A stretch of DNA of 41,342 nt from Candidatus Enterococcus ferrettii (GTDB lineage: Bacteria > Bacillota > Bacilli > Lactobacillales > Enterococcaceae), in contig NZ_JAFREL010000015.1 of NCBI RefSeq assembly GCF_017377655.1, positions 1-41,342 of the forward strand, written 5' to 3'. Position numbers and translations under genes: made by a program. The stretch's first letter is position 1. Each line of letters begins with the position of its first letter. The notes below the pieces were generated by a model. That model saw only the letters and a list, made by a program, of their open reading frames with translations. It did not search any database and was not told the origin of the DNA. Below, piece after piece: positions 7,706 to 15,165 of this stretch.

Positions 7706-7960
7706 TTAAGGTGACGGAAATATAGAGCGCGCTTCCTTTATGAAATTAGTGACAATTTGAGATTGCTCGTTTACATTCCAAGTAAAAAACAGCTTGTAAC
7801 GATTCTGAATGACTCCTGTTAGAGGAATATAGCAAAGATCATTCCGAATATTTTTAGCGGATTCATGAATGAGTGCAATGCAAATCCGTTTAGCTGCTCT
7901 TCCAAAGTGTCATTCTACTGTCAGGATGACAAAATATCGAATTTGTCTCAGCGCCATCAT
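7706..7960 (-). pseudogene. Decayed LysR-family regulator: nonsense codon and large internal deletion
   Basis: Read on the minus strand from ATG at 7960, the frame gives MMALRQIRYFVILTVE, a TGA, then HFGRAAKRICIA. This is the unmistakable start of a LysR HTH domain (LRQIRYF...HFGRAA). It then passes without frameshift into PLTGVIQNRYKLFFTWN and NEQSQIVTNFIKEA, the C-terminal tail of a LysR effector domain, and stops at TAA 7706-7708. Only about 84 codons of a normal 290-300 remain, so roughly 200 central codons (recognition helix, linker, most of the effector domain) are deleted, and codon 17 is TGA. It ends next to terminator 7663-7690. An overlapping plus-strand open frame (7869-8138) is not evidence against this reading. 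Confidence 0.75.
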
Positions 7961-8021
7961 TTTCCTTCTATTATTGCTTATCGTATTTAGAGATAATTGT
8001 AAGATTTTTTCCATTTCTCTT

Positions 8022-8138
8022 ATCTTCTGGCAGGAGGCCATAGGAGTAAATTATCCCATTAATATCCTCGGTCAGTTGTGTGAGACCGCAGAAGAAGTTG
8101 CTGAAAAGTGGAAAAAGATTGCTATACCTACTGGGTAG
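8022..8138 (+). pseudogene. Possible C-terminal remnant of a gene once divergent from the LysR gene
   Basis: The plus-strand frame ends in a protein-like amphipathic tail (ETAEEVAEKWKKIA, then a TAG at 8136-8138) and is followed 65 bases later by a good terminator (8204-8250). Upstream in the same frame the sequence is low-complexity and overlaps the LysR remnant, so no intact gene exists. LysR genes often face their target gene, and this may be what is left of it. I do not recognise the family. Confidence 0.3.
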
Positions 8139-8203
8139 CTTCGTTGAATAATTGACCACTGAAAAGCCAGATAAGTCACAGCTGCTAGGACTAAAATTAA
8201 TTT

Positions 8204-8250
8204 AGACATCAAATTTGGACAGAAATGTTTGAATCTGATGTCTTTTTTTA
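8204..8250 (+). terminator. Intrinsic terminator downstream of the gene remnant
   Basis: A perfect 8-bp AGACATCA/TGATGTCT stem (8204-8211 with 8236-8243) enclosing a weaker inner pairing, followed by seven T residues. It insulates the ABC transporter operon from the decayed region. Confidence 0.7.
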
Positions 8251-8415
8251 CTTTTAATATTCAGTTAATACTTCGTGTACATTCAAGCAACCTTGATTAG
8301 TTATAGTTTATATAAATCCTGATAAACGGTTTACAGCAACAGCAAATAATTAAAAGGAAGTTTATCTGGATCATTATAGATAGTTCTTATTATAAAGGAG
8401 TTAGGAGTGAACAAG

Positions 8416-10731
8416 ATGTATTTTAGAATTATACGTAACGATGTAAGGCAAAGCAAACTAATCACGATAACTACAACTATATTCGTCACGGTAGCAGCCT
8501 TGTTAGTTGCTTTAGCAACAATTTTGAGCATCAATTTGTTAGGGTCCATTGATACCTTGTTGGAAAAATCTGAGGTGGCTCATTATTTGCAAATGCACGC
8601 TGGCGATCTCGATGAGGAAAGAATGAAACAGTTCGTCGAAAATAACGAGAATATTGATCGTTATGAGGATTCAATCTTTTTAAATGTCGAAGGGTCAAAA
8701 ATTCAGATAGGGGATTACAATTTTTCTGACAGTGTCGTTGATAATGGCTTGGCAACTCAAAACAGACAGTTAGATTATTTGTTGGATTTAACTAATCAAC
8801 CAATTAAACCAAAGCCTGGCGAGTTGTACGTTCCTATATCTTTAAAAAAGAGTGGAATAGCAAAAATTGGTGACAAAGTAACCATCGCAGGTAGGAAATT
8901 TAAAGTAAACGGCTTTGTCAGAGATGGCGAGATGAATTCACCAATGACGGGGTCAAAGCGATTTTTGGTTCATCAACAAGACTTTGATGCGTTAGTGTCT
9001 TCTGGAACTCCCGAGCATTTGATTCAGTTTCGTTTAAAAGATTTATCAAAGCTGAATGATTTTCAATCGTCTTATGAAAAAGCAGGTTTAGAGATGAACG
9101 GTCCCACGGTTACCCATCACTTGTTTCGACTGGCAAGTGCAATTTCTGATGGTATGCTGATAGCAATTCTATTATTAGTTAGTTTGTTGGTTGTTCTGAT
9201 GACCTTTATGTGTATACGCTTCACGCTGCTGGCGAAAATTGAAGCAGATTATCAAGAAATTGGTGTAATGAAAGCCATTGGGATGCAAGTAAAAGAGATC
9301 AAGAAAATTTATGTTGCTAAATACGTGGCCATTTCAGTTAGCGGCAGCTCACTAGGTTATATAATTTCGCTTCCAATTAGCACAAAATTGTTGGAAAACA
9401 TTAAGCTGAATTTTGGTGAAAGCAGCAATGAACAGCTGAGTAAGCTTCTTTCGATAGCTGGTGTTCTTATTGTGATGCTGGTGTTGATTCTGTATGTCTC
9501 CTTGTTACTTAACCGCTTCAAGAAAATTTCAGCGGTTGAAGCAATTCGATTCAACGGAACGAATGAAAAAAATTCCAATCACTCCTGTTTCAATATAAGA
9601 AAAATAGCAGTCCTTTCACCAAACACATGCTTAGCAATTATCGACATTATCAATCGGAAAAAAGTGTATTTAACAATGCTGCTGGTTTTTATCATCTCAT
9701 CGTTTATCATGATTGTACCTTGGATGGCTTATCGAACAATTGCAGATGATTCGTTTATTAAATTTATTGGTTATAGTGAAGAAGTAAATGTGATAACTAG
9801 TCTTTATGATTCACCAAATAGCTTAGAACAGGAAAAAGCAATTGAACAGGTTTTAGAAAAGGACCAAGAGGTTGCGGATTATAACAAAGTGGTCACAAAA
9901 AGCTTTACCGTTAAAGAAGCAAATGCTGAAGGGGTGTTGCGCATCGAATTAGGCAATCATCAGAAATTTACTGTAGACTACACGACGGGTGAAGCACCAA
10001 AAACGCCAAATGATATCGCTCTTTCAACAATCAATGCAGAAGAATATGGTAAGAAAGTTGGTGATACACTAACTATTTTACAAAATGGCAAAGAGAAAAA
10101 ACTGACTGTTTGTGGGACCTACACCAATGCATTTAATGGTGGGAAAACAGCAAAGGCCTCTTTTGAGGATGAAAATACTGAAAAAATGTGGACGAATATT
10201 TTTGTTCAATTAAAGCCCATTGTTGCTGTTGAAAAAAAGGCTGATTTGTACAAGAAGAAGCTGCCTTTTGCAAAAGTGAACAGTGTGGCCGCCTATAGGG
10301 AACAAACATTAGGACCTAGCACACGATCTATTTTTTTAGCAGCTATTGGAGCAACTATTACAGCCGTTTTGATCACTGGACTAATCACTTCTTTGTTTAT
10401 GAAACTGTTGATGACTAAGGACAAGAGAGAAATTGCTACCTTGAAAGCACTAGGTTTCACCAACCAAGATTTAGCTCGACAGTATCTAGCACGAAGCATT
10501 GTAATCTTGCTGATCGGTTTATTTACCGGGACCTTGTTGACAATGACTATTGGTAAAGAGTTAGCAGCAGTACTGGTTTCTTTCATGGGATTAACCTCTG
10601 TCCGATTCAGCGGCAATTTATTGATTTATCTAGGTTGCCCGTTGCTAATGATTTTAACTACTATTTTAGCAACCGGAGCGGTAACGAAACGAACCGGCAA
10701 TATCGAGATTGCCGAGAATTTGAAAGATTAA
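8416..10731 (+). CDS. ABC transporter permease with two FtsX domains (MacB-like)
   Basis: 771 residues. A membrane segment at about 15-45 is followed by a 190-residue extracellular domain, three membrane segments with an FtsX domain (about 240-375), another membrane segment (about 415-440), a second extracellular domain (about 445-635) and a second FtsX domain (about 640-765). The cytoplasmic turns EIGVMKAIGM and EIATLKALGF are the FtsX coupling signatures. Such permeases are mechanotransmission proteins that export or expel peptides, lipids or antibiotics from the membrane. I start at ATG 8416, with TTAGGAG 8 bases upstream; a GTG at 8407 with its own AAAGGAG is a close alternative adding three residues. 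First gene of a four-gene ABC/two-component set. Confidence 0.85.
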   Translation: MYFRIIRNDVRQSKLITITTTIFVTVAALLVALATILSINLLGSIDTLLEKSEVAHYLQMHAGDLDEERMKQFVENNENIDRYEDSIFLNVEGSKIQIGDYNFSDSVVDNGLATQNRQLDYLLDLTNQPIKPKPGELYVPISLKKSGIAKIGDKVTIAGRKFKVNGFVRDGEMNSPMTGSKRFLVHQQDFDALVSSGTPEHLIQFRLKDLSKLNDFQSSYEKAGLEMNGPTVTHHLFRLASAISDGMLIAILLLVSLLVVLMTFMCIRFTLLAKIEADYQEIGVMKAIGMQVKEIKKIYVAKYVAISVSGSSLGYIISLPISTKLLENIKLNFGESSNEQLSKLLSIAGVLIVMLVLILYVSLLLNRFKKISAVEAIRFNGTNEKNSNHSCFNIRKIAVLSPNTCLAIIDIINRKKVYLTMLLVFIISSFIMIVPWMAYRTIADDSFIKFIGYSEEVNVITSLYDSPNSLEQEKAIEQVLEKDQEVADYNKVVTKSFTVKEANAEGVLRIELGNHQKFTVDYTTGEAPKTPNDIALSTINAEEYGKKVGDTLTILQNGKEKKLTVCGTYTNAFNGGKTAKASFEDENTEKMWTNIFVQLKPIVAVEKKADLYKKKLPFAKVNSVAAYREQTLGPSTRSIFLAAIGATITAVLITGLITSLFMKLLMTKDKREIATLKALGFTNQDLARQYLARSIVILLIGLFTGTLLTMTIGKELAAVLVSFMGLTSVRFSGNLLIYLGCPLLMILTTILATGAVTKRTGNIEIAENLKD

Positions 10732-10741
10732 GGTGAGAAAA

Positions 10742-11500
10742 ATGAAAACAATAGTTGAAGGAAAAAATATTGTAAAAAGTTTTGGTAAAGGACAAGAAAA
10801 GGTACAAATTCTCAATAATTTAGATATTCAAATTGAGGAAGGACAGTTCGTCGCCATTATGGGGCCTTCTGGATCAGGGAAATCAACGTTAATGTACGCT
10901 ATTAGTGGAATGGACAACATTGATTCTGGAAAGGTTGTTTTCGATCAAGAACCTATTGATACAATGAGAGAGGCGGCTTTAGCTGATTTACGTAGAGAGA
11001 AAATGGGGTTTATTTTTCAGCAACCCACTTTTTTGAAGAACTTGTCAATTATCGACAATATTATTCTTCCTAGTATGAAGGATAAGAATGCGGGAATGAA
11101 TGAGTTGATTAATCGAGCGGAAAATTTGATGGAAAAAGTCGGAATTGATGAATTAAGGGATCGTAAAATTAATCAGGTTTCTGGTGGACAGCTGCAGCGA
11201 GCAGGAATCTGTCGCGCATTAATGGGAAATCCAAGAGTTGTTTTCGGGGATGAGCCAACAGGAGCATTGAATTCAAAGGCGGCTCAAGAAATTTTAGATA
11301 TTTTGCTTAAGATTAATGAAGAAGGAACAACAATCATTGTAGTTACTCATGATGCAAAAGTCGCTGCTCAAAGTGAACGAGTTTTGTTTGTTGGTGATGG
11401 TCAGTTGGTTGATGAGCTTTATCTTGGTAAATTCACTAGAAAAGAATTGGAACGACGAATGGAACTGGTTAATGAAACAGTTATAAAAACAGAAATGTAA
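10742..11500 (+). CDS. ABC transporter ATP-binding protein (LolD/MacB family)
   Basis: 252 residues with all nucleotide-binding motifs: Walker A GPSGSGKST (about residues 41-49), signature VSGGQLQR (about 146), Walker B VVFGDEPTGA (about 166) and the H-loop VVTHD. It is the partner ATPase of the FtsX permease just upstream; ATG 10742 lies 10 bases after the permease stop, with AGGTGAG as ribosome site. A C-terminal stretch of about 25 residues after the core (KFTRKELERRMELV) is typical of these small exporters. A GTG at 10733 is a less likely start because it sits inside the ribosome site. Confidence 0.92.
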   Translation: MKTIVEGKNIVKSFGKGQEKVQILNNLDIQIEEGQFVAIMGPSGSGKSTLMYAISGMDNIDSGKVVFDQEPIDTMREAALADLRREKMGFIFQQPTFLKNLSIIDNIILPSMKDKNAGMNELINRAENLMEKVGIDELRDRKINQVSGGQLQRAGICRALMGNPRVVFGDEPTGALNSKAAQEILDILLKINEEGTTIIVVTHDAKVAAQSERVLFVGDGQLVDELYLGKFTRKELERRMELVNETVIKTEM

Positions 11501-11572
11501 AAAAGGCTACGGGCTTTCGCCTTCTCTATGATAAACTTTTAAAAAGAGGATATGAAAGGGGAAGACGGGGAA

Positions 11573-12262
11573 ATGAAGTACACGATTTTACATGTCGATG
11601 ATGAAAAGGAAATCGTAAAACTGCTGAAGATGTATCTAAAAAGTGAAGAGCTGGAGCTTCTTGAGGCTTACGATGGTCAGGAAGCCTTAGAGATATTTAG
11701 TAAGAATAAAATAGATTTGATGATTGTTGATGTAATGATGCCGAAGATTGATGGATTTGAATTAATTCGCACAATTAGAAAAGAGAGTAATATTCCGATT
11801 TTGGTTATTTCTGCTAGGGTTGAAGCATCCGACCGGATTTTCGGCTTAGAGTTGGGAGCAGATGATTATTTAGTTAAGCCATTTGATCCTCACGAAGCAA
11901 TTGCGCGAGTAAAGTCTTTGCTGCGTCGTTATCATGAGTTGGGAGTATCAAAGGAAAAATTTCACTCCCTATTAGCAGTTGGAGATTTGAATTTAAATAC
12001 GCATTCCTGTATAGCAACCGTCTCGGGAGAATCAATTGAACTAACAGCCGTTGAATTCAGGGTGCTTAAGCTTATGATGGAACAACCTGGTCGCGTGTTT
12101 ACCAAAGAACAAATTTATGAACATGGCTGGCAAGATTCACTCACCGGCTATAATAATGTTCGTGTTATGATGAGTAAATTGAGAGAAAAAATTGGCAACG
12201 AACGAATTCGAACAATTCGTGGACTAGGCTATCGACTGGAGGTAGCTAATGAAAGAACTTAA
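11573..12262 (+). CDS. OmpR/PhoB-family response regulator
   Basis: 229 residues. The receiver domain (1-115) has acidic pocket HVDDE, phosphoacceptor D53 in MIVDVMMP, and the switch lysine in YLVKPFD. The winged-helix DNA-binding domain (about 130-225) carries ELTAVEFRVLKLM and the RVMMSKLREKI...IRGLGYRLE recognition segment. It is co-directional with the ABC genes and overlaps the kinase gene by 14 bases, so it very likely controls the exporter. I prefer ATG 11573, where the HVDDE domain starts normally; an upstream ATG at 11552 would add seven residues but has AGAGG only two bases away. Confidence 0.92.
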   Translation: MKYTILHVDDEKEIVKLLKMYLKSEELELLEAYDGQEALEIFSKNKIDLMIVDVMMPKIDGFELIRTIRKESNIPILVISARVEASDRIFGLELGADDYLVKPFDPHEAIARVKSLLRRYHELGVSKEKFHSLLAVGDLNLNTHSCIATVSGESIELTAVEFRVLKLMMEQPGRVFTKEQIYEHGWQDSLTGYNNVRVMMSKLREKIGNERIRTIRGLGYRLEVANERT

Positions 12263-13175
12263 GCGAGCCATACTAAAAGCTTTTGTCCTTTATTTCTTCG
12301 GTCTTTCTATCACCGTTTCTTTGCTAGAAGAGCTATTTAGTGGAGGCATTACCCAACTGTTTCCTCATAAATATGAGCTGCCGCTGATGGCGATCTGTGT
12401 TTGTCTGCAGTTTTCAGCAGTCGCAATTTTTTCTTACTTATTTTATCGCAGCTTGGATCAGAGAATTGCCCAAACGAGCCAGCAGCTGGCAAAAGAGCAA
12501 AGCATTCTTTTTGCCAATATTGCTCATGACCTAAAGACTCCGTTAACCAGCATTACTGGCTTTTCTAAAGCATTAAGCGAAGATATTGTAGAAATGGAAG
12601 AAAAGAAGGAAGTTTCAGCGATTATTTATCAAAAATCAGTAGCTGCAAATGAATTACTGGATTTGATGTTTCACTACACTAAGTTAAATTCGGCCGATTA
12701 TGAATTGAAAAAACAACAGCAAGACATTAACTATCTTTTAAAAGAGGCAGCAGCAGATAATTATGATCTAATAGAGCAGCATGAGATCAAATTGAATTTA
12801 GAACTACCAGAAGAACCATTGTATTATACAATTGATAAAACTGAAATGAAACGGGTTTTTTCCAATCTAATTATTAACGTATGCAAACACAATCCGCCGC
12901 AAACAGAACTGACGATTGCGATTCAACAGCTAGGTAGCAGAACAAAAATTATTTTTGGAGATAATGGCATACCTATCCCAGAAACGAAACGCGAGCGTCT
13001 ATTCGAACCCTTCGTCAGCGAGAATGAAACTGAACGTAATTTTAATGGAAGTGGATTAGGTTTAGCCATTACAAAGACAATAATTGAAAAGCACGGGTTC
13101 ACGATTGAATTGAGTCAGGGAGCAGATAATTATGAGAAGCAGTTTGTGATTGAGTTGCGGGAATGTATGATCTAA
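12249..13175 (+). CDS. Sensor histidine kinase with short extracellular loop
   Basis: 308 residues. Two membrane segments (about 10-29 and 46-68) are separated by a loop of only some 17 residues, so a large ligand-binding domain is absent. HisKA follows with H93 in ANIAHDLKTPLTS. The ATPase domain shows an N-box variant (NLIINVCKHNP), a G1 box DNGIPIP in place of the usual DNGxGI, the F-box LFEPFV and G2 GSGLGLAI. Short-loop kinases of Firmicutes often take their signal from an adjacent ABC transporter, which fits here. The ATG lies inside the regulator gene with GGAGG upstream, so translation is coupled. Confidence 0.92.
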   Translation: MKELKRAILKAFVLYFFGLSITVSLLEELFSGGITQLFPHKYELPLMAICVCLQFSAVAIFSYLFYRSLDQRIAQTSQQLAKEQSILFANIAHDLKTPLTSITGFSKALSEDIVEMEEKKEVSAIIYQKSVAANELLDLMFHYTKLNSADYELKKQQQDINYLLKEAAADNYDLIEQHEIKLNLELPEEPLYYTIDKTEMKRVFSNLIINVCKHNPPQTELTIAIQQLGSRTKIIFGDNGIPIPETKRERLFEPFVSENETERNFNGSGLGLAITKTIIEKHGFTIELSQGADNYEKQFVIELRECMI

Positions 13176-13272
13176 TCAAAATTAATAACTAATGATATAT
13201 TTTGCACAACTTATCATTAAATAAAATTAGCCTGTTAACTATTGATTAGCATTATTCCGATTTAACTAAATT

Positions 13273-13304
13273 AAAAAAGCATCGAGTGAATGAACACTCG
13301 ATGC
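13273..13304 (-). terminator. Terminator of the ClbS/DfsB gene
   Basis: A perfect 10-bp GCATCGAGTG/CACTCGATGC stem (13279-13288 with 13295-13304). In the minus direction it is followed by six T residues (plus-strand A-run 13273-13278). No T-run follows on the plus strand, so it serves the minus-strand gene. Confidence 0.8.
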
Positions 13305-13367
13305 CGCAGCAATAAGAATTGCCCCTGCCAAGGTATTTGTAGTATAGCACAGGCAATAAAATCATTG

Positions 13368-13904
13368 TTAGAATTTCAAGGATTTTTTGAATTTTCTAGT
13401 TTTCTTCAAAGCCCATTCGTAATGACTGGAGGTAGCTGAAACAAAATAACTGCCTAAAGTACTTCCGCCAACCCAAGAGAATATCCCTTTAGAGAACAAT
13501 TCGTCATTTGATAATTGTTCAGCCAGCTTGATTACAACAGAATGACTTTCCTTTAATAGAGCCATTGCATCTTCATAAGAAGTTTCCTGATGATTTTCCC
13601 AAAATTCGACATTCATCGCTGCATAATTCTTCCAGTTATATCCTTCCTTTAAGAACGGCCTTTCTTCACCAGCTAGATTTGAATTCACCCAATGAATTAG
13701 TAGTTGATGCCATTCATATAAATGGACCAAAACATCGCGAAGGTTTTTGTCTCTTTCCCAATGTGCACCTTTTTCTTTATCTGTGTTAAAAGTGAATGCA
13801 GTAGTAACCTGATCCTCTGGTAATGAGTTTAAAAGGTCCATTAATTTGTTAAATGTTTCATTTCCTGTTTGAATTAAGTCGTGTTTAGTTGTAGGTCTAG
13901 GCAT
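13368..13904 (-). CDS. ClbS/DfsB family four-helix bundle protein (DUF1706)
   Basis: 178 residues matching the ClbS/DfsB family along its length: MPRPTTKHDLIQTGNETF at the start, NLRDVLVHLYEWHQLLIHW in helix 2, FLKEGYNWKNYAAMN in the middle and ATSSHYEWALKKTRKF at the end. ClbS protects colibactin producers, but most members lie outside such clusters and are unassigned. It belongs to the DinB-like fold. The ATG follows GAGGAGG at about 8 bases. It is a single gene with its own terminator (13273-13304), divergent from the ZIP-like gene. Confidence 0.85.
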   Translation of the reverse strand: MPRPTTKHDLIQTGNETFNKLMDLLNSLPEDQVTTAFTFNTDKEKGAHWERDKNLRDVLVHLYEWHQLLIHWVNSNLAGEERPFLKEGYNWKNYAAMNVEFWENHQETSYEDAMALLKESHSVVIKLAEQLSNDELFSKGIFSWVGGSTLGSYFVSATSSHYEWALKKTRKFKKSLKF

Positions 13905-14119
13905 TGATAATTCCTCCTCTGATTTTCCATTTAGCTAATTTGACTATTGCTTAGTAGTAAGAATGATGGTTTTGATTCATTTCATCTAACTTATATACTT
14001 ACTATAGACCAATACGTAACGTGCTGGTCAAGGAAAAAATGGCATATTTTTATCAAGCTAATTACTAAGTAAATAGATATCATCCGGTAAAGTAGGAGAA
14101 TCCAAACTGATCACATTTA

Positions 14120-14150
14120 TTGACAGTATAGTAATAGGAACGCTTATAAT
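14120..14150 (+). promoter_or_regulatory. Promoter with 19-bp spacer before the ZIP-like gene
   Basis: Consensus TTGACA (14120-14125) and consensus TATAAT (14145-14150) separated by 19 bases, two more than ideal. Overlong spacers with consensus boxes are typical of promoters activated by DNA-twisting (MerR-type) regulators, though I see no clear dyad in this spacer. Confidence 0.55.
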
Positions 14151-14195
14151 TGAATATATCAAGTAAGTTGATTAAAGAAAAGGAGCCACAGCTTA

Positions 14196-14939
14196 GTGAC
14201 CATTTTAGAAGATAACTTTATGAATTTTATGGTAATTCTTGGTTTCGTCATTATCCATATGGCATCAAGATTTTTCTTGCTGCAAAAGGTGAATGTTGAA
14301 TATATGATGTCTTTTGCTGCTGGAGTAGGCGTTTCCTATGCAATCATTCATTTATTACCACAACTGGCGTATTCACAAGCCGTACTTATTGATGAATTTA
14401 GCTGGGAATCTGGAATTTATTACACACATGCTATTTATGCAATTGTACTGCTGGGATTGGTTGTCTCCTATGTGATGTATAAGTTGGATGAGAGAAATTT
14501 TAGTATCGTGGAAAAAAAAGATCTTACTAGTGCAGAGAATGCTTATTTTTGGTCTGATATTTCCTTCTATGCGGTGTATAACATTATGATTGGCTATCTA
14601 GTGATTGTAAATACCTTCTCGGAGCATTTTTACATTCTTACATACTTTTTTGCATTCGGCTTACATTTCCTAATGAATGACTGGTCATTGAGTCACCATC
14701 ATGGAGAAATGTATAGCAGGAGAGGACGCTATGTTTTATCTGCCAGTATTTTAGCTGGGGCGTCTTTTTCCCTGTTTGTAGAACTACCGTATTATCTAGT
14801 GGTTTCAATCGAAGCCTTTATTACTGGAGCAATGCTAATGAATATCATAAAATTTGAATTGCCTGATGGGAATCAAGGCAGCATCAAATCTTTCTTGATA
14901 GGAACTGTTTGTTCAAGCATCTTGTTTATATTTGTTTAA
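14196..14939 (+). CDS. ZIP-like integral membrane protein
   Basis: 247 residues with about eight membrane segments. Two spots recall the ZIP metal-transporter fold: GVGVSYAIIHLLPQL near residues 48-62, like the family's IHLLPE turn, and GLHFLMNDWSLSHHHGEMY near residues 158-176, with clustered His and Asp within and after a helix. This suggests a divergent ZIP-fold transporter for a divalent metal, but the canonical HxxxE motif is not exact. The start is GTG 14196 with AGGAG 10 bases upstream; ATG 14220 lacks a ribosome site. It has its own promoter (14120-14150) and stands alone before the adhesin gene. Confidence 0.5.
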   Translation: MTILEDNFMNFMVILGFVIIHMASRFFLLQKVNVEYMMSFAAGVGVSYAIIHLLPQLAYSQAVLIDEFSWESGIYYTHAIYAIVLLGLVVSYVMYKLDERNFSIVEKKDLTSAENAYFWSDISFYAVYNIMIGYLVIVNTFSEHFYILTYFFAFGLHFLMNDWSLSHHHGEMYSRRGRYVLSASILAGASFSLFVELPYYLVVSIEAFITGAMLMNIIKFELPDGNQGSIKSFLIGTVCSSILFIFV

Positions 14940-15100
14940 AACTCAGTTGCTTTTAGCATACAATAAATTTAGTAAAGAGTAGTATTTTCTGATACCCTTC
15001 TTTTTTGTCTTATTTTTTAACCATAAGAGACCTCAATATTAAAATTCCCCGGTGAGTACAATAAAAAAAATCACAAATTCTTCTAACTTAGGTCATATTC

Positions 15101-15130
15101 TTAGAAAAAATGAGTATTTCGCTCTATACT
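15101..15130 (+). promoter_or_regulatory. Probable promoter of the adhesin gene
   Basis: TTAGAA (15101-15106), 18 bases, TATACT (15125-15130), placing transcription start about 30 bases before the ATG. The -35 is weak. Confidence 0.45.
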
Positions 15131-15165
15131 GATAGAAATTCAAATTTAGAGAGTTGAGGATCGAG

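Noticed and set aside
7869..8138. 89-codon plus-strand open frame
   Set aside because: Its first half is antisense to the LysR remnant, which gives a clear protein match. Only the tail is kept, as a possible gene remnant.
10293..10616. 107-codon minus-strand frame inside the ABC permease gene
   Set aside because: It is the reverse reading of a strongly supported FtsX domain; no start signals.
11498..11530. Small hairpin between the ABC ATPase and response regulator genes
   Set aside because: Only about five base pairs and no T-tract, so not called a terminator; the four genes are treated as one unit.
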